Assembly: GCA_030549775.1 (NCBI GenBank)
Contig: CM060172.1
Span: 124,423,122-124,487,121, forward strand
Origin: Tamarix chinensis
Lineage: Eukaryota; Streptophyta; Magnoliopsida; Caryophyllales; Tamaricaceae
Reading direction: 5' to 3'
DNA length: 64,000 nucleotides
This document shows positions 22,650 through 35,725 of the stretch, piece by piece. Both the position numbers and the translations under genes were made by a program. The notes beneath the pieces were generated by a model. It was not told where the DNA came from. It worked only from the letters and a program-made list of their open reading frames with translations, and did not search any database. The first letter of the stretch is position 1, and each line of letters opens with the position of its first letter.

Positions 22650-22921
22650 TAAAATATTATAAATACATTTAAATGTTTGCTTTTGTATTTTAATTTATGA
22701 GTGCCCAATTTTGCTACTCGCAAAATTATTTGCGTGTCATATATGTTCTATTTTTTTTTTGAGAAATTCTTCGAAGTAAATCATTTACTCCGTAATGTTT
22801 CTATTTTGGTCTTATTATGACACCATTGACTATGTATGGTGAAAATATGATTAACTACACATAATACATTTTTAATTATATTACTAATTTATTGATCATT
22901 TGCAATGCATGAGTCTTCTTA
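22650..22921 (+). other. ZIP copy 1 3' flank
   Basis: AT-rich 3' untranslated and flanking sequence. It is clearly homologous to 63859-64000 after copy 3, including the phrase TTGCTACTCGCAAAATTATT, a short TGC..GCA inverted repeat. AATAAA overlaps the stop codon at 22648-22653, and further A/T-rich signals follow. Homology is lost where the copia element begins. Confidence 0.6.
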
Positions 22922-25782
22922 TGTAAACAACATAAAAGGAATCGGCAAAGTATTATTTTTTTCTCATTTCACATTATGGATTTTAAATAGAGTACAATAA
23001 ATGTAGTAAACATAGTAAATATTTGAATTTAAAATATGTAGATTAGTAAATATTTGAATTTAAAATATGTAGATAAGGTGCAACAACTTTGGTACTTAAC
23101 TTAGAGAAAATATTTGACTCTTGTAAAACTAGGACGAAGTAGCAATGATGTCAATATGCCCCCACAAGATGGTGAAGGAGGGAACAACACCAATCTTGGA
23201 CATAAGATGAACATGGCATCAACTATATATATCATTATTAGTGAGTTAGTGAGTTAGTGAGCTGAAGGTATGTGTGAGACCCGCAGGTGTTTGGTTTCCA
23301 CGATGTCACACACACAAAGTGTCATTCTATAGTATCTTGTTCCATACATGTGTGAAAGATTAGATTAGCACAAAGATAGGTTGCACCAACATTATCACAA
23401 TAGATATCTGGAGGCCATGAGTGTAGGATGTTAAGTTCCTAGAGGATTTATTGTAGCCAAAGGACTTCAACGACAGTAGAAGCAATGGTCTTGTACCCAA
23501 ATTCAGCGGAGGACCGAGCCATGGTATGTTGATTATTGGATGCCTAGGAGATAGGAGTGCTACCAAGGTATGCAATAAAGGCACGTTTAGGCTTAAATAT
23601 GCCAACCTTGGAGTATGTGAACATGGGATGAGAAGATGGACCTAAAGTAGTAAGAAGATGGTGGGCAGAATAGGAGCAAAAACCTCGACATGGTCATGGA
23701 GCATAGGAGCAACTTCATCTTTAGTGGCTGGAGTGGTCCACAAGCATTCTAGTTGCGGGAGGCAAGGGCTAATGAGTGGATGAGAAAGAGGAGGAGGAGG
23801 ATTTTGTATGGGTGATGGACTCAGTGGAATGAGGGTTAAGAGATGACGATAGGGTGCTTTATATTACAAGGAAGAGGAATCCAAAGAAAGGAAAGAGTTA
23901 TGGTTTGAATGGAATAATATCCAAATATGGTGGCAAGGAAGCATGGCAAAGTAAACACTGATTTTTTTCAACTATGTGACATTGTTTGCATTTTGAAACA
24001 TCATTGTGTTCAGATATGCATGGGGAGTTATGAAATGAGTGATGATATTAGAGGCTAGGAAATTTTTAAGTCAGATAAATTCACCACCGTTATTTATATG
24101 TAGATTCTTAATTTTGTGATTAAATTTTCTTCCAATAAAGGACTTAAATGTGGAATATGGTGGCAACATAAAATTTGCATTTAAGAGGAAACAACCACCC
24201 ATATTTTAAAAATGGTAAATTAACAAAACATAAAATCCAATGTTATCAATAGAATTAACTAAGGAGGGTCCCAAACATCTACATAAATGACATCTAAAGG
24301 ATAATAACTCTTAATTGTAAACTTGATGAACTATAGTTTGTGACTCTTATTGACTAAACAACGGAGACAAGGAGCATGAGAGTAGTTTTTCGTCGGAAGT
24401 TTGTGAGATGTGAGAATGTGAGTGTGTGTGAGCTACAAGATGGCTCACGTGATTATGCCACTGACTTAGTGAGGGACAAATTTTGGCATGAGTTGTTGTT
24501 GGGGAGTGGTGAGTGTTAGAGTAGATATTCTAGATATTGTCCTCATTTCAGCCTCAAAGAAGAATCACCATTGTACTCAAAGCCTTCACCTCCAAATGTA
24601 AAGGAAATAATTTAATAGAGACATTATTATGGAGACAGAATTGAGATATAGAGAATAAATTTGATTAATAGATGGAACATAGAGAGCATTGTTTAAATGT
24701 AAAGGTTGTGATTAGGTAGGAATGAAGGTGGAACCTATATACGTAATGTTCAATCCTTGACCATCAACTACATTGAGCTAATCAATGCCTCCATAATTGA
24801 ACTTGAGAGATAAATTGGCAAAATCATTGGTGATATGGTGAGATGTGTCAGAATCCATGAGTCATGCATTATCAGATGAGGAAGGAGTGTTGGTAGAAAT
24901 ATGAGCCATAGATGAGGCATGTTTGGCGGGAATAAATTTAATTTTCTAGTAATTTTTAACATTGTGACCTCATTTGTCTCAATATTAGCACTTAATGAGA
25001 ACATGTGATGAGTTGTGGCGAGGATAGGATTATGAAAAAAGACCATAATTAATTTTTTTAAGATCTTATGTCACAAATGAATTTTTCTTTGTAATAGAAG
25101 CAATATGTTCCTTAAGAGGAATAACCTGAGAATAAGACTTTCTTGCATAAACTTTCTAATGTTTTTCCTATGCTTTTGGAGATGTCTTGACAAAGGACAT
25201 GATGCCTTGTGCATCGGCTTCACATGAGTTGAGAAGAGATAGGTACAATAGTTGGTATTCCCATACCTAATAGGGGCATCCAAGATCTAAAGTTTCATAA
25301 TCATCATGTTCAATTTTGGGAGGAGGGCATGGGTTGGTTCCAGTAACATAGCCAACTTGATCATGTTCAATAAGGTGTGATTTGATATGTTTATGTCATG
25401 TTGAATAATTGCTTCTGATGAGCTTGATGGGAATTTTTATATGAGTAATGATGTGAATAAGATCTTTTGAATTAAAAGCCTCAACAATAGAGGGAATAGC
25501 AAAGTTGTTGGAAGGCGTGATTGGATCGTAGAGCTGGTTAGAGCATTATAAGCTCAGATATCATGTAAACAACATAAGAGGAATCGATACAGTATTGATT
25601 TTTCTCATTGCATGTTATGGATTTTAAATAGTGTACAACAAATGTAGTAAACATATAGAAAAGGTGCAATAGCTTTAGCTTGTTGGTGGTAGTAAGAATG
25701 GCTAACAAATAACAGGAGTCACTTGCCACTCGTCTATTGTGAGAACAATTGCTCCCAATTGTGTTTCTGTTACAAGACGTCA
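22922..25782 (-). mobile_element. Decayed, deleted Ty1/copia retrotransposon, minus strand
   Basis: Two direct repeats starting TGTAAACAACATAA bound the element: 22922-23153 (3' LTR) and 25564-25782 (5' LTR), about 220-230 bp each. Next to the 5' LTR is GCTCAGATATCA (25552-25563), the complement of a near-match to the tRNA-Met primer site TGGTATCAGAGC. Reading the minus strand with stops ignored gives copia domains in order. These are gag (25070-25540), a protease with LMDSDTSHHITNDFANLSL (about 24740-24870, Asp-Ser-Asp where Asp-Ser-Gly is usual), an integrase core (about 23960-24300) and RNase H (about 23300-23600, TMARSSAEFGYKTIAS and YCDNVGATYL). Most reverse transcriptase is missing. Many stops and frameshifts make it dead. 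The left LTR carries a 34-bp internal duplication near 23005-23070. Confidence 0.85.
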
Positions 25783-26350
25783 AACTACTAGTGTAATTTG
25801 AGAGATTAGAACTGAGATTTTGAACCTGTTGCTAGCTACTAACCACCACTTTAAAAAGTTGGGGGTATGAAAACAAAGTGTCTTCAAATTGGAAACCTTT
25901 AGGAGGTATGGGTCATTTGGAATCATAAAAGAGGTTAAGTGAAGAGGGTGATGGTCAAAGAAGGTACAGATCAGAAAAAGAGCACATGCATAGGGAAATA
26001 AGACACACTAATCACTATTTTCTAACCCTGATCAATAGGCAAATTATGAATCCACCCACTTAAATATTTAAGGTGAATCTAGTCCCAAAAAAAAATCCAA
26101 ATCATTCAAACCATAGGATATCATACATTGGTTAAATAATACACACCAAACCATTTGCCTTGGGTTCCCACTTACATTTTGAAAGTGAGCTGATGTTATT
26201 GAAGTCTCCCCCACTAACCATGGAAGGTCATGTTGTTGGTAGATAGAAAACATATCTTCCCAAAATTCTTCCCAAATGGGAGGGTGCGGGGATGTATAAA
26301 CACGAGAGAAAAAGGAATGTGGGACTAGTATTTAACTAGATATAAGTATG
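25783..26350 (-). mobile_element. LINE endonuclease fragment, minus strand
   Basis: On the minus strand, about 26068-26330 encodes a decayed APE-type endonuclease segment. A HDLPWLVGETSIT stretch stands where LINEs have PWLVGGDFN, preceded by a WEEFWEDMF-like stretch and followed by NQCMISYGLNDLDFFLGL, equivalent to the GL-DL-G-xFTW region. No reverse transcriptase or poly(A) tail remains. The left part, 25783-26060, is unassigned but probably belongs to the same relic. Confidence 0.65.
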
Positions 26351-27699
26351 TGTAATACCCCGTATTTTTGAAACCTAATTTTATTAAGCCTAATGATTTT
26401 ATTAGTGTAATTTGATGCAAATATTTAATTATTTTAATTTTGATTCATTTTATGGATTTATCGACGATTTCGAATTCATATTTGAATTTAATTAATCGTT
26501 GTCGTTGCAAACCATTCTAGATAAATTCGTTCACGACTATGATCTTATTATATTCTTATGATTTCGATTTTCGGTTGAAAATATGTATTCCCGTTCTTTC
26601 TCGCATTTTGATTTTTATATTTTAGATTCGTTTTCGATTATAACTTCGTCATGTGATTACGACTTTGTTTTGGAGTTATATTTCGTTAACGAAATATATT
26701 ATTTAAATTATGAAATTTCTGTTTAAATAGTTAAATTTATTTTAATAATTATATCCGTAGAAAATATTTCCGAATTTAAATTCATTTGTTTTCGAAAATC
26801 GTTAATACTTTCGAAAAGTTTTAAATTAAAAAGGTTTTTTGGAGATTATTTAAGAATTTCTTTCCGAAATTAATTTTCTTCTATTTTACGCTTTTTGATT
26901 TACGGAAAATCGATTTAAAAAATTATTTAAATTAGTCTCGGTTTATTCGAATTTGACTTAAATATTTTATTATATACTCTTAAATAATTTTTCGAGGTCT
27001 TATAATATATTTCCGTAAATAATATAAATTTTTATGTTCGTTGGTAAATTCTTCCGAAAATGTCTCCGAAATTCTTTATATAGTTTTTTATTAATTTTAA
27101 GCGTTCAGATCGTTTTGAAATAATTTTCGTTTAATAAATTTTAGATAAAATCTTCCAATAAAAATTTTACATATTAGTATTTATCTTCTACTTGTATTTG
27201 AAGAAAGAAAGAAAGAAAAAAAGAAGAAGAAGAAGCCCAACCCGCCGGTGCCCGACCCCCTCTTCCTTTTCCTTTTTCTCTCCTTCTCTTTCTCTTCTCT
27301 TCTTTCTCTCTTTCTCGTGCGTCCCTGTTCTGCAGCCCAAACCCTAGCCCGAGCCTCCCTCACCTCCTCCATCTCCTAGCTCCACCAGCCGCCAGCCGAC
27401 CTCCGACCAGCTGTTGTCGTAGCCAGTCGCAACAGCAGCCGCAGTAACAGTCGCTGAAGCAGCACAACAGCAGCCACCGAACGCTGCAGCAGCGACGAGC
27501 AGCAACGCAGGCTACGCCGCCATCGCCCAGTCACCAGCGAGCCTCGCTGACCACCGGCGAGCCATCCTCATCCCACGACAAAGCTTCTCCGGCCTTCCCT
27601 TGTCCCGATTCGTTGATTTTTGTTTGGTATAAATTTCCGAAAAACCCTAATATGGATTTGATTAATTGAGTATGATTTAGCTTGTGATAAGCTAAATTA

Positions 27700-28700
27700 A
27701 TTGTTTGATAATGGGTATATGTGCTGTGAGATTGTTTTGGATAAGTTAATTGTATGGTTTAGGTTGGAATTCTGGAAAATTGAATTTTTGGCCGGGTTAT
27801 GCCCGAATTTTTCGGATTCGTCCGATTTAGCTATTTTTGATAAATTGATTATACAATATGTTTTAAAATGTATCTAATTTCATGTCGGAACCATCAATTT
27901 AAGAAATTTATGCAGAATATATCGGAATTTGATTTCTAGGTCAAAATTCGTGTGTGATGAAATTAGGTTGCGTAATTGAGTCGTTCCGCTCAATTGATTT
28001 TATAATATCATTTGAAATGTATTTAATTTCATATCGGAAGTGTTTATTTGGGCAAATTGTGTGTAATTAATCGGAATTGGATTTTTAGGTCAAAACTCTT
28101 GCGGGACTAAATTAGATTGTGTAATTGGGTTGTTCAATTCAATTGACTGTATAATTTATATTAGAATATATTTAATTACATTTCCGAACCGTCAATTTAT
28201 ATATTTTAGCAAAATTGATCGGATTTGCGTTTCGGACCCAAAAACCCTAATTGTGCTAAATTGGGTATTTCTTTCATTGGTTTTGATCAATTGATTATTT
28301 GATATGTTATAAAATGTGTTTACTTGCATTTCTAAACATTCAATTTAATTAAATTAATAGAATTCAACCGAATTGTATTTTCGGGCCTAAAACCCTAGAT
28401 TTCAAGTGAGATTATGAAATTGATCATGTGTATAATTGTTTTTCTAAAATTAAATTTGTAGAAATTGTTGAAATGATCCTAATTGCTTTCTAATACCTTT
28501 AATTTGAATTAATTAATTTGAATTACCCGAGTTTGTGTTGTGGGCTTTAAAACCCTAATTTTGAAAATGGATAGTCTTAAATTGGCTACTCGGAAGATTG
28601 TTTTGTTGAAATTAATTACCTAGATTTATCTAAAATTAGTTTAATTGTATTTTAAAACTATCAATTTGAGGTAATCGAAGTGATTTGGTCGATTCGTAGT
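27700..28700 (+). repeat. Diverged tandem repeat of about 147 bp
   Basis: At least four and perhaps six units. Each holds AATTGATTATAYAATATG, TTTAATTTCATxTCGGAA, a GATCGGAATTGGATTTxxAGG phrase and often AAAACCCTAATT. Unit starts fall near 27844, 27990, 28141 and 28288. The spacing is close to the length of DNA in a nucleosome core, which may be coincidence. Confidence 0.65.
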
Positions 28701-30094
28701 TTAGGGATTAAAAAACCCTAATCTTTGGGGATTGATTTTTGCTATGCGTCTTTTATCTAATCGATTTCTGTCTTTGGGTTTTAAATCATTTAAATTATGT
28801 TTTAATCTAATCGGTTTGGATTCAGTTCTATGTAAATGGTTGGTTTACCTATTTAGTTGTAAAACCTAATGAATAAGTTATTTTCGATAAATTAACTTAT
28901 GATCAATTATTCTTTCTCAGTCATTCCAAATTAATTTGAAATGTCCCAAGTGGTATTTGTATTAATCCGTTTTGATTTATATTTAATCTTAAATCTTAAT
29001 AGAGCTATGCTTTTAAGTCCTAAGTTTTGGACACGTTTTCCAAGAAAGATCGTTTGTGTTTGTTTGCGTTTATTTAATTATAATATGTGAATTATTAATT
29101 GATAAGATAGTTTCTAACCTAGTTCCAATTTCTATCGGCGATCTAGGAAAGCTTTATTGTGGATCCTCGAGCTAGTGATCTCTCTCTCACTCTTATCTCG
29201 CTTAGCTAGCTTCAGATTTAGGTAAGTATCTACTTACCTCCACTTATGGGTGTTTCGTAAGGATGTGGCTAAGAACAACTATGTGTGTGTTATGTACCAA
29301 GTGTTATGCCATGTTGTGTACTTTATGTTTTTAATGATTAATTACTTGTAGTGCAGCTTGGAGTTGAGGTATGTTTATATGAATTCCTTTTGACATGTGT
29401 GTAATGATTGTTTTGTTGTGTTTATGATATTTTATGATGTGACCCTCTAGGACATGCATGCTAGGATATTAATAATATGATGTGGGGTGAAAGGATAAAA
29501 TGAAGGAAAATGTGGAAGTAAGAACAATTAAGGAAGAGTAGAGTAATGGATTAAGAGTGGAAATTTAATATACAAGGGATGAGTATGGGTGCCAAGGGAA
29601 GTAAGTAATGTTAGGTGAATAGTAGAGAGATTACTTGTGGGGGAAGAAATGTGCTAGGGTTCAGAGTGGCCGACTAGGGTTTTTCGATCACGTGCGAAAT
29701 CAATGAGTAAAGTGATATGATTTAGGGTTGAATTTAAATGAGATGAGGCGTTGGACGATAAATGAATTAATGGTAGTAAGGTAAGAGGAAGTTGGGTCAC
29801 ATAGGTTCAATTAGGGTTTCAAGGGAAACCCTAGAGGCTAATAGCGGGTGGAGTTTGATGTCATGAGGTGTTGGGCCTTAACCCACACCCTTAAGAGTTA
29901 GTTTTTATTATATGTAAGTGTAAAGGGGAATGGATATCGAGGTGTGATAAGGGGCGCAAGAGTCTCAAGATATAGGACGGGCCCTCCTGAGAGGATAAGT
30001 GTGGATGTAGTTAGTCATGCATGTCAAGGGTAAATACTTTCAAATAAGATATGTTAAGACACTAATTACTTAAAGAGGAAGATGTTGAGCCGAA

Positions 30095-30440
30095 CCCAGA
30101 CCGGTCCACTTGCGAATAATAGTGGCTAGGGTCGGGGTGCCCTTCATGACCGGTACACCAGCTATAATAGTGGCTAGGGCCAGGGTGCCCTACATGACCG
30201 GTCCACCGGCTATAATAGTGGGGGATCCTGTGCTCAAAAAATTGAACGTAATAATGATAATACATAGGAAAGACACAAAGTAATTACAGTGAAACAGCAT
30301 GTGAGTCGGGCCAGACCAGTCCATCGGCGAATAATAGTGGCTAGGAGCGTTTTGCCCTGCATGACCGGTCCACTGGCTATAATAGTGGCCAGGCACGTTT
30401 TGCCCTGCATAACCGGTCCACCGGCTATAATAGTGGGGTT
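30095..30440 (+). repeat. CCGGTCCACCGG / CTATAATAGTGG module array
   Basis: Six well-preserved modules in two sub-arrays of three. They are joined by a spacer (30212-30310) containing AAAGACACAAAGTAATTACA and the GTGAGTCGGGCCAGACC phrase found in the other copies. This is the cleanest version: GACCGGTCCACCGGCTATAATAGTGG is exact at about 30197-30222 and nearly so at 30410-30435. Confidence 0.85.
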
Positions 30441-31439
30441 CCCGCACTCACATGAATTGATAAAGATTATGATGTGAATCGACTATATTTACCAGAGATC
30501 TAAAGTATGAGTCTATTTGACTGGGGCTGGACATGTCCCTAAGTAATTTCTGTGGGGCTAACTGCCCGATTGGTTTGGTTTGGCATTGCCCATAAATGCC
30601 CGCTTGATAAATGCCCGATTCGGCTTGGTTTGGTTTGGCGTTGTCCAAAAATGCCCGGTTGGTTGGTTTAACATTATCCATAAATGTCTGGTTGGTTTAT
30701 CTGAATCTCTTATCGGTTTAAGATGTTACATATGTTTCGCATGTTATTATATGTTTATGGTAGGACTTATGATGTGGGTATTGAGTATGCATAATATTGT
30801 ATCAACGTAATGCACCATGATTCAATATGCACTTGATGTTATTTTTTACGTCTCTCCCATAGGATAGGGTAGTGAGATTTACTCAGTATTGGACCCGTAC
30901 TGATACTACCTTGGTTGAATGGGTCCTGTGATGATCCACTGATGGTGGGGAGCAGACCTCTTGTGCAGGTTAAAGATCAGATACTGTTTTGGGGTGGAAG
31001 ACTTGACTTGAGAGAGTAGGCAATCCGAAATTTGATCCGTCGGGATTTGTCTGGTTTAACTATATTTATTTTTGAAAGTTTCAAGTATTGTATTTAAAAT
31101 TCAAGGGTATTGTAATTGTCTTTTAATTTTCTCGTACTTTGATAAGATTTTAAAGTTCGGATTTATTTCACAGGTTCCGTTGATTAATTCAGCGATGATT
31201 TTAATTAGTGAATTTATTCACTTGCCATCTGCCTGTGGATATCTCCTTGTGGGAGTTATCCTCACGGCATAGATGTTTGAAATTTTGTTTGACAGGTTTT
31301 AGCCTTACATCTAGCATGAGATAGATGGTGGACATTTATCTTGTGTTAGATGTGGCGGTAACATTTCCCAAATTCTCTTCTAGCTTCCGCTTTATTCTTT
31401 CAAAAAAAAATTTCAGGAGTGAATTTTGGGGGTGTTACA

Positions 31440-32500
31440 ATATGAATGAGACTTTGTTTTGAGATAATGAGGATATTAATTTGAGATGGCTGTTGATGGT
31501 GAAATAAGGATGCTTATGTTTCTATATATGTGTATGTGTTAAGTGATTAGTGGATGATGTGACTCAATAATTGGAAACATCATTTTATGCCAAGTAAGGT
31601 GGTGGTACTTTTGTAGAGTATTAGGATGTCTTAGTTGCCAAATGGATATCCTTCATTCCCTTTTGAGATGTCGTTAAGAGGAGACATGAGGTTGCATGTT
31701 AGGTGGTTGCTTAGGAAACTCAAATGTCTGATGGAGAAGCGAGGGTATATAGAGCCCTACACATTTAGATCACCTTATCTTTTGGAGACTCTTCCATGGG
31801 TTGAGCCTTAGATTTCAGTGATAGCTAGATACAAACACATATATGTCAGTGGAGTGCCACATCCTAAGTTTATAGATGGTGAAAAATTTATAAAACAACA
31901 TTAATAGATAACTTAAGAGTTTATGGTGATTAATGATGCTTAGAGGCTTCGCTGAAGGATACCAAAAAGTATCAACTCCACCTACCTTAATGAATCTAGT
32001 GTAGTGGAAGGACCCTCTTCCAAAGAGATGGAGGGATAGAGGAATTTGAGGTACGAGAGCTAGGCATGAGGTATCACCTTAAGTTTTGAGCCTTAATAAG
32101 TGTGTTGGTAAAAGAGGACCTTGGTAGGTTGGGTGTTTTTTCTTGGTATCCGGTGCCTTAGGATTTATGTTGGGTAGATGCTTGAGCTCACAATAACCTC
32201 CTTTTGTTGTATGTTTTCAATCTAAGGATGCTAGGGTTCCTTTTTTGTGTTCGGCCTCTTGTTTCTCAATGTTATATGTTTGTGTTATATCTTGAATGAT
32301 GTACACCTTTCTATTTTATTATATATTTTAAAGTTTTACCACTGTTACCCTTGTGTGTGGATTTTATTTAATAGGTTAGCTTAGGCCCCTGTGTGTTAAT
32401 TGTTTATGCTTAGTGGTTGGGGTTTGAGTAAGTTATCCTCTATAATAGTGTTTTGTTTTTGTAGACTTTGGGAAAAAAGTCTCTTTTTAGAGGGCAGTGT
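31440..32500 (+). mobile_element. Unclassified sequence, possibly retroelement 3' internal region
   Basis: No usable open frame. Near 31680-31900, reading + strand codons across stops gives a protein-like stretch (KLKCLMEKRGYIEPYTFRSP). I do not recognise it. The last bases, TCTTTTTAGAGGGCAGTGT before TGTAATACTCC at 32501, look like a purine tract ahead of a 3' LTR. Confidence 0.3.
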
Positions 32501-33685
32501 TGTAATACTCCATCATAAAATACATTGAATTATGTGTTTATTATGTATAGATGACTTTATATTGGTGGTAGTTGTGAAAATGCATGAAAATAAGTTTTTT
32601 GGGGGACCCATCGATTAGTGGTGCATACACTACTTAATTGATCCAACTATTGTTTTCCCTTAAGCAATAGTGGCCTAGTTCTTGGAGAAAGGTTGAGTTA
32701 TTGAGCTTTCTCACTCATTTTATCCTATTGGCCATCTTATCCTTGAAAGGAGGTTGAGGCCTCTTTCTCAATTGATTACCTTTCTATTTTCTCTTTTAAT
32801 TTTTTTAGCTTGGATAGGGATTGATTTAGGTATTGTTTATGTTTTGGAGGTGCTCAAGTTGCCTAAGCATTGGACTTTTGAGGCTTGGTGTGGTTCTTTC
32901 TCCCTTTTGCTTGGTTTCAAGAAAGATCAAGCCTTACTTTGGATTATGGTGATGTTTTTTATGCATTGATAAATATGGCTTCCATGTATCATGTTGATCT
33001 ATTCTCTTTCAGGCTTAAGCATGATTTAAAGCATGCACACCGTGATATAGTTGCATTTTATGTTTTGTATAAAGTTAGTATCTTAGCATATTTTGCTTTA
33101 TCCATGTTGTTATGGTTTATTTTACATGAAGAATGTTGTATAATATTCTAGCTATAAATAGGAAATCAAGCCTTGACCTTTTCTTAGAATTTCATGAAAG
33201 AATGAGAAAATAGGTGTTTTGATCTTAATATAACCATGTGGAGGTCATTCATGAAAGAATGCATATATCCTAGTATAATGCTAAAAGCATTGAATTGGAT
33301 GAGAAATGTTTGGATTTTTTTTTCAAATCTACTTTGTAATGTTTTGAAGGCACTAATCAACTACTAGAATCCCACTAGTCAACTGGTTGTCCCTTTGTAG
33401 AATTTTTTATTTGTTTGTGTGTGACAAGTCGATTGACCCTTACCCTAATCAATTGGTACCTATTTAGATTGATTTCTATCTACTTTTCATTTCAACCCTT
33501 ATCCATTCAAGTGGATCTATAAGACTAGCTAACCTGTACCCTAAAACATTTTGCTATATTTTTATGGTTTTACATTACAAGCTTAACTAGGGTTTGACCC
33601 ACACTTTGACTTTTTTTATTTATATACATTAGCCTTAATAAGTAGACTTTATAAATGAAATAAAATGCGACAAATGGATTTTTTC
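32501..33685 (+). mobile_element. Probable LTR fragment with TCGATTGG-type motifs
   Basis: Begins TGTAATACTCCATC after a purine-rich tract and is cut at 33685 by the next LTR, so its right end is missing or displaced. It carries scattered near-palindromes resembling AGTCGACTGGT (ATCGATTAGTGG near 32610, TTAATTGATCC near 32633, AGTCAACTGG near 33377, AGTCGATTGACC near 33426, ATCAATTGGTACC near 33447). The frames at 32754-32969 and 32885-33151 have no recognisable domain, and I do not call them genes. Confidence 0.35.
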
Positions 33686-35639
33686 TATAACACTCCCAAA
33701 ATTCACTATTGAAAAATTTTATTTTATTAAAAGAAAATATCGAAAGCAAAAAGGAAAAATGGTGAATTTTGGGGATATTACCGCCACACTTAGTACTAGA
33801 CTGGTTTTCTCCTACCATGTCAGTACCAAGTGCTAAGGCTAAAAGAATAAAATACAATTTTCTTGAAACTCAAACCATATTTAAATCATAGTAGCGCAAA
33901 TAGTTTTGTTATAAGAATAGAATCCACCAAGGGTGGTTATAACAATAAAGATTTACATTTAAACTAATAATTAAAAGGTGAAAGAGATACCCTAAGGATT
34001 TTCCGGATAATCCTTACACTCGTACCCAAGCCTGCTTCAATAGCACATGCAATGGACCTACAAGGGACACTGCTCATTGAATAGACAGGAGCCCACGAAT
34101 GGAACCCTTCATGAAATACCCCAAAACCCTAATTTTAGAAACTATGGCCAAATAAGGATTTATTAGGAAAATTAATTAAATAAATTATTTTATTAAAATA
34201 AAATGGAATTAATTAAGGTAAATCAAGAAGAAAATAATAAATATTTTAATTAGAAAAAATTAGGGTGTTTTGCTAATTAAAATGGAATTTAAGGAAAATT
34301 ATTTGAAATAGCCCAAATTAATCTAAAAAGGGATTAATTATTATTTTTCTAAATATTATTATTTTAAATAATAATAATAAAATATAAAAATATCCTAAAT
34401 ATCTCAATCAACCTATTTTTCCTTTTCCTTTTTCTTTTATTTTATTTTTCTCCTTCCTTTCTCTTTTTCTTTCTTTTTATCCTTTCTCCTTTTCCTTTTT
34501 TTCCCTCTTCTTCCCCTCTGGTTTGGGCCAGCCTCCCTCACAGCCCAATCTCTTCCTTCCCCTTCCCCTTCGACATGACTCGGGCCCGCATGACCATCCT
34601 CCTCTCCCTCGTCGCCCAACCGCTTAGCCAACCCATCTTCTTTTTTCTTTTCTTTTTTCCTTGGGCTGCCTGGTCCAGCCTTTTTCTTTATCCTCACCAT
34701 GCGACCTACAACACTATTTCTGCCATTCGCCACCAACTACTGACCAGCCCATCCTTTCCCTCTCTCCCTCGTCGTTTTCTTTCCCCTTTTCCACCCAACC
34801 AACCTCCTCTCCTCTCACGCGTGCCCTACCCATCCTTTCTCCTTTCCTCCCAACCTAACCAACCCTGCCATAGCGGACCTACACTGCCTGCCACAGCCGG
34901 TTTGCATGCCTGGCACCTGCCCCCTCTTGTCCTCTTCCTCCTCTGTCGTTTTCCCCTCTAATTGGTCTATAAATACCACAAGGGCAACCATAACCAGGCT
35001 CCTTTGATTTATAGCCCAGAAAACCATCCCTTACGCCACCTCCCAATCAGATGACCGCCTCGTCGCCGCCGCCCAACACTGCCACCCTAGCCACCCACAT
35101 AACCGTCCCCTGCATCACCCTCTACCCAACTACACCTCCCTCCTCCCTTGATTTTCCCTACACGAGCCACCCCGATTGTGTAAGTTTCCCCTTTAAATTT
35201 GCCCCTTATTGACCCCCTGTCGCCCTTCGCACCACCGTCCACCACCAATCCCACCGCAACCAACACCCTCTCTACCCTCCAAAACAAACAGGGGAGCTCC
35301 CTCTACCTCCCCATACCTCCCTCTCTCCCTGTCTCCTTCTCCTTCTCCCTTCTCCTCCCTCCACCACCTTTGGCCACCACACCCGTCGCTGTGCGCCGGC
35401 ACCTTTGGCTGTACCACCACCACCTTCATTCCAACCCTCTCCACCTGAGGCACCCACCACCACCTCAATCACCCCCTCATTCCCTCTCCTCTAGCCTATA
35501 CCACTATCTCTCCACCTCTCTTCTCCCTCCACCGCTGCCGCCGTGCACCGCCGCCGGTGCCGCCACTGTCCCTAGGTGGTACTTTAACCTTCCCAACCCC
35601 TAAACCCATTTTATACAATTATTAGCTATTTTTAATAGT

Positions 35640-35680
35640 ATTAATGGTACTATCCTTAATAATAATATTATTATTATCAA

Positions 35681-35725
<45 letters not shown>

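Larger units (their letters stand above)
26351..31439 (+). mobile_element. Giant LTR variant C, 5.1 kb, plus strand
   Basis: Starts TGTAATACCCCG and ends GGGGGTGTTACA. Flanking GTATG (26346-26350) and ATATG (31440-31444) fit a TSD with one change. Parts: an AT-rich left end unusually rich in TTCG/TTTCGA words, a pyrimidine block (27240-27370) running into a CAG/CAAC-rich stretch (27400-27560), a 147-bp tandem repeat (27700-28700), an AGATTTAG/GTAAGTAT splice-like site (29212-29228), TATAATAG modules (30095-30440), GGTTTGGTTTGGC repeats (30560-30720) and the shared 3' end. It has no coding capacity. It resembles the other LTRs mainly in the right half. Confidence 0.8.

Noticed and set aside
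32754..33151. Two overlapping plus-strand frames of 71 and 88 codons
   Set aside because: No recognisable domain, and the sequence lies inside a probable LTR fragment with no conserved counterpart in the window.
34437..35603. Many overlapping frames on both strands in the CT-rich block of the LTR
   Set aside because: Low complexity (Pro/Ser/Leu on one strand, Gly/Arg/Lys on the other). This is the same composition effect as in the other LTR copies.
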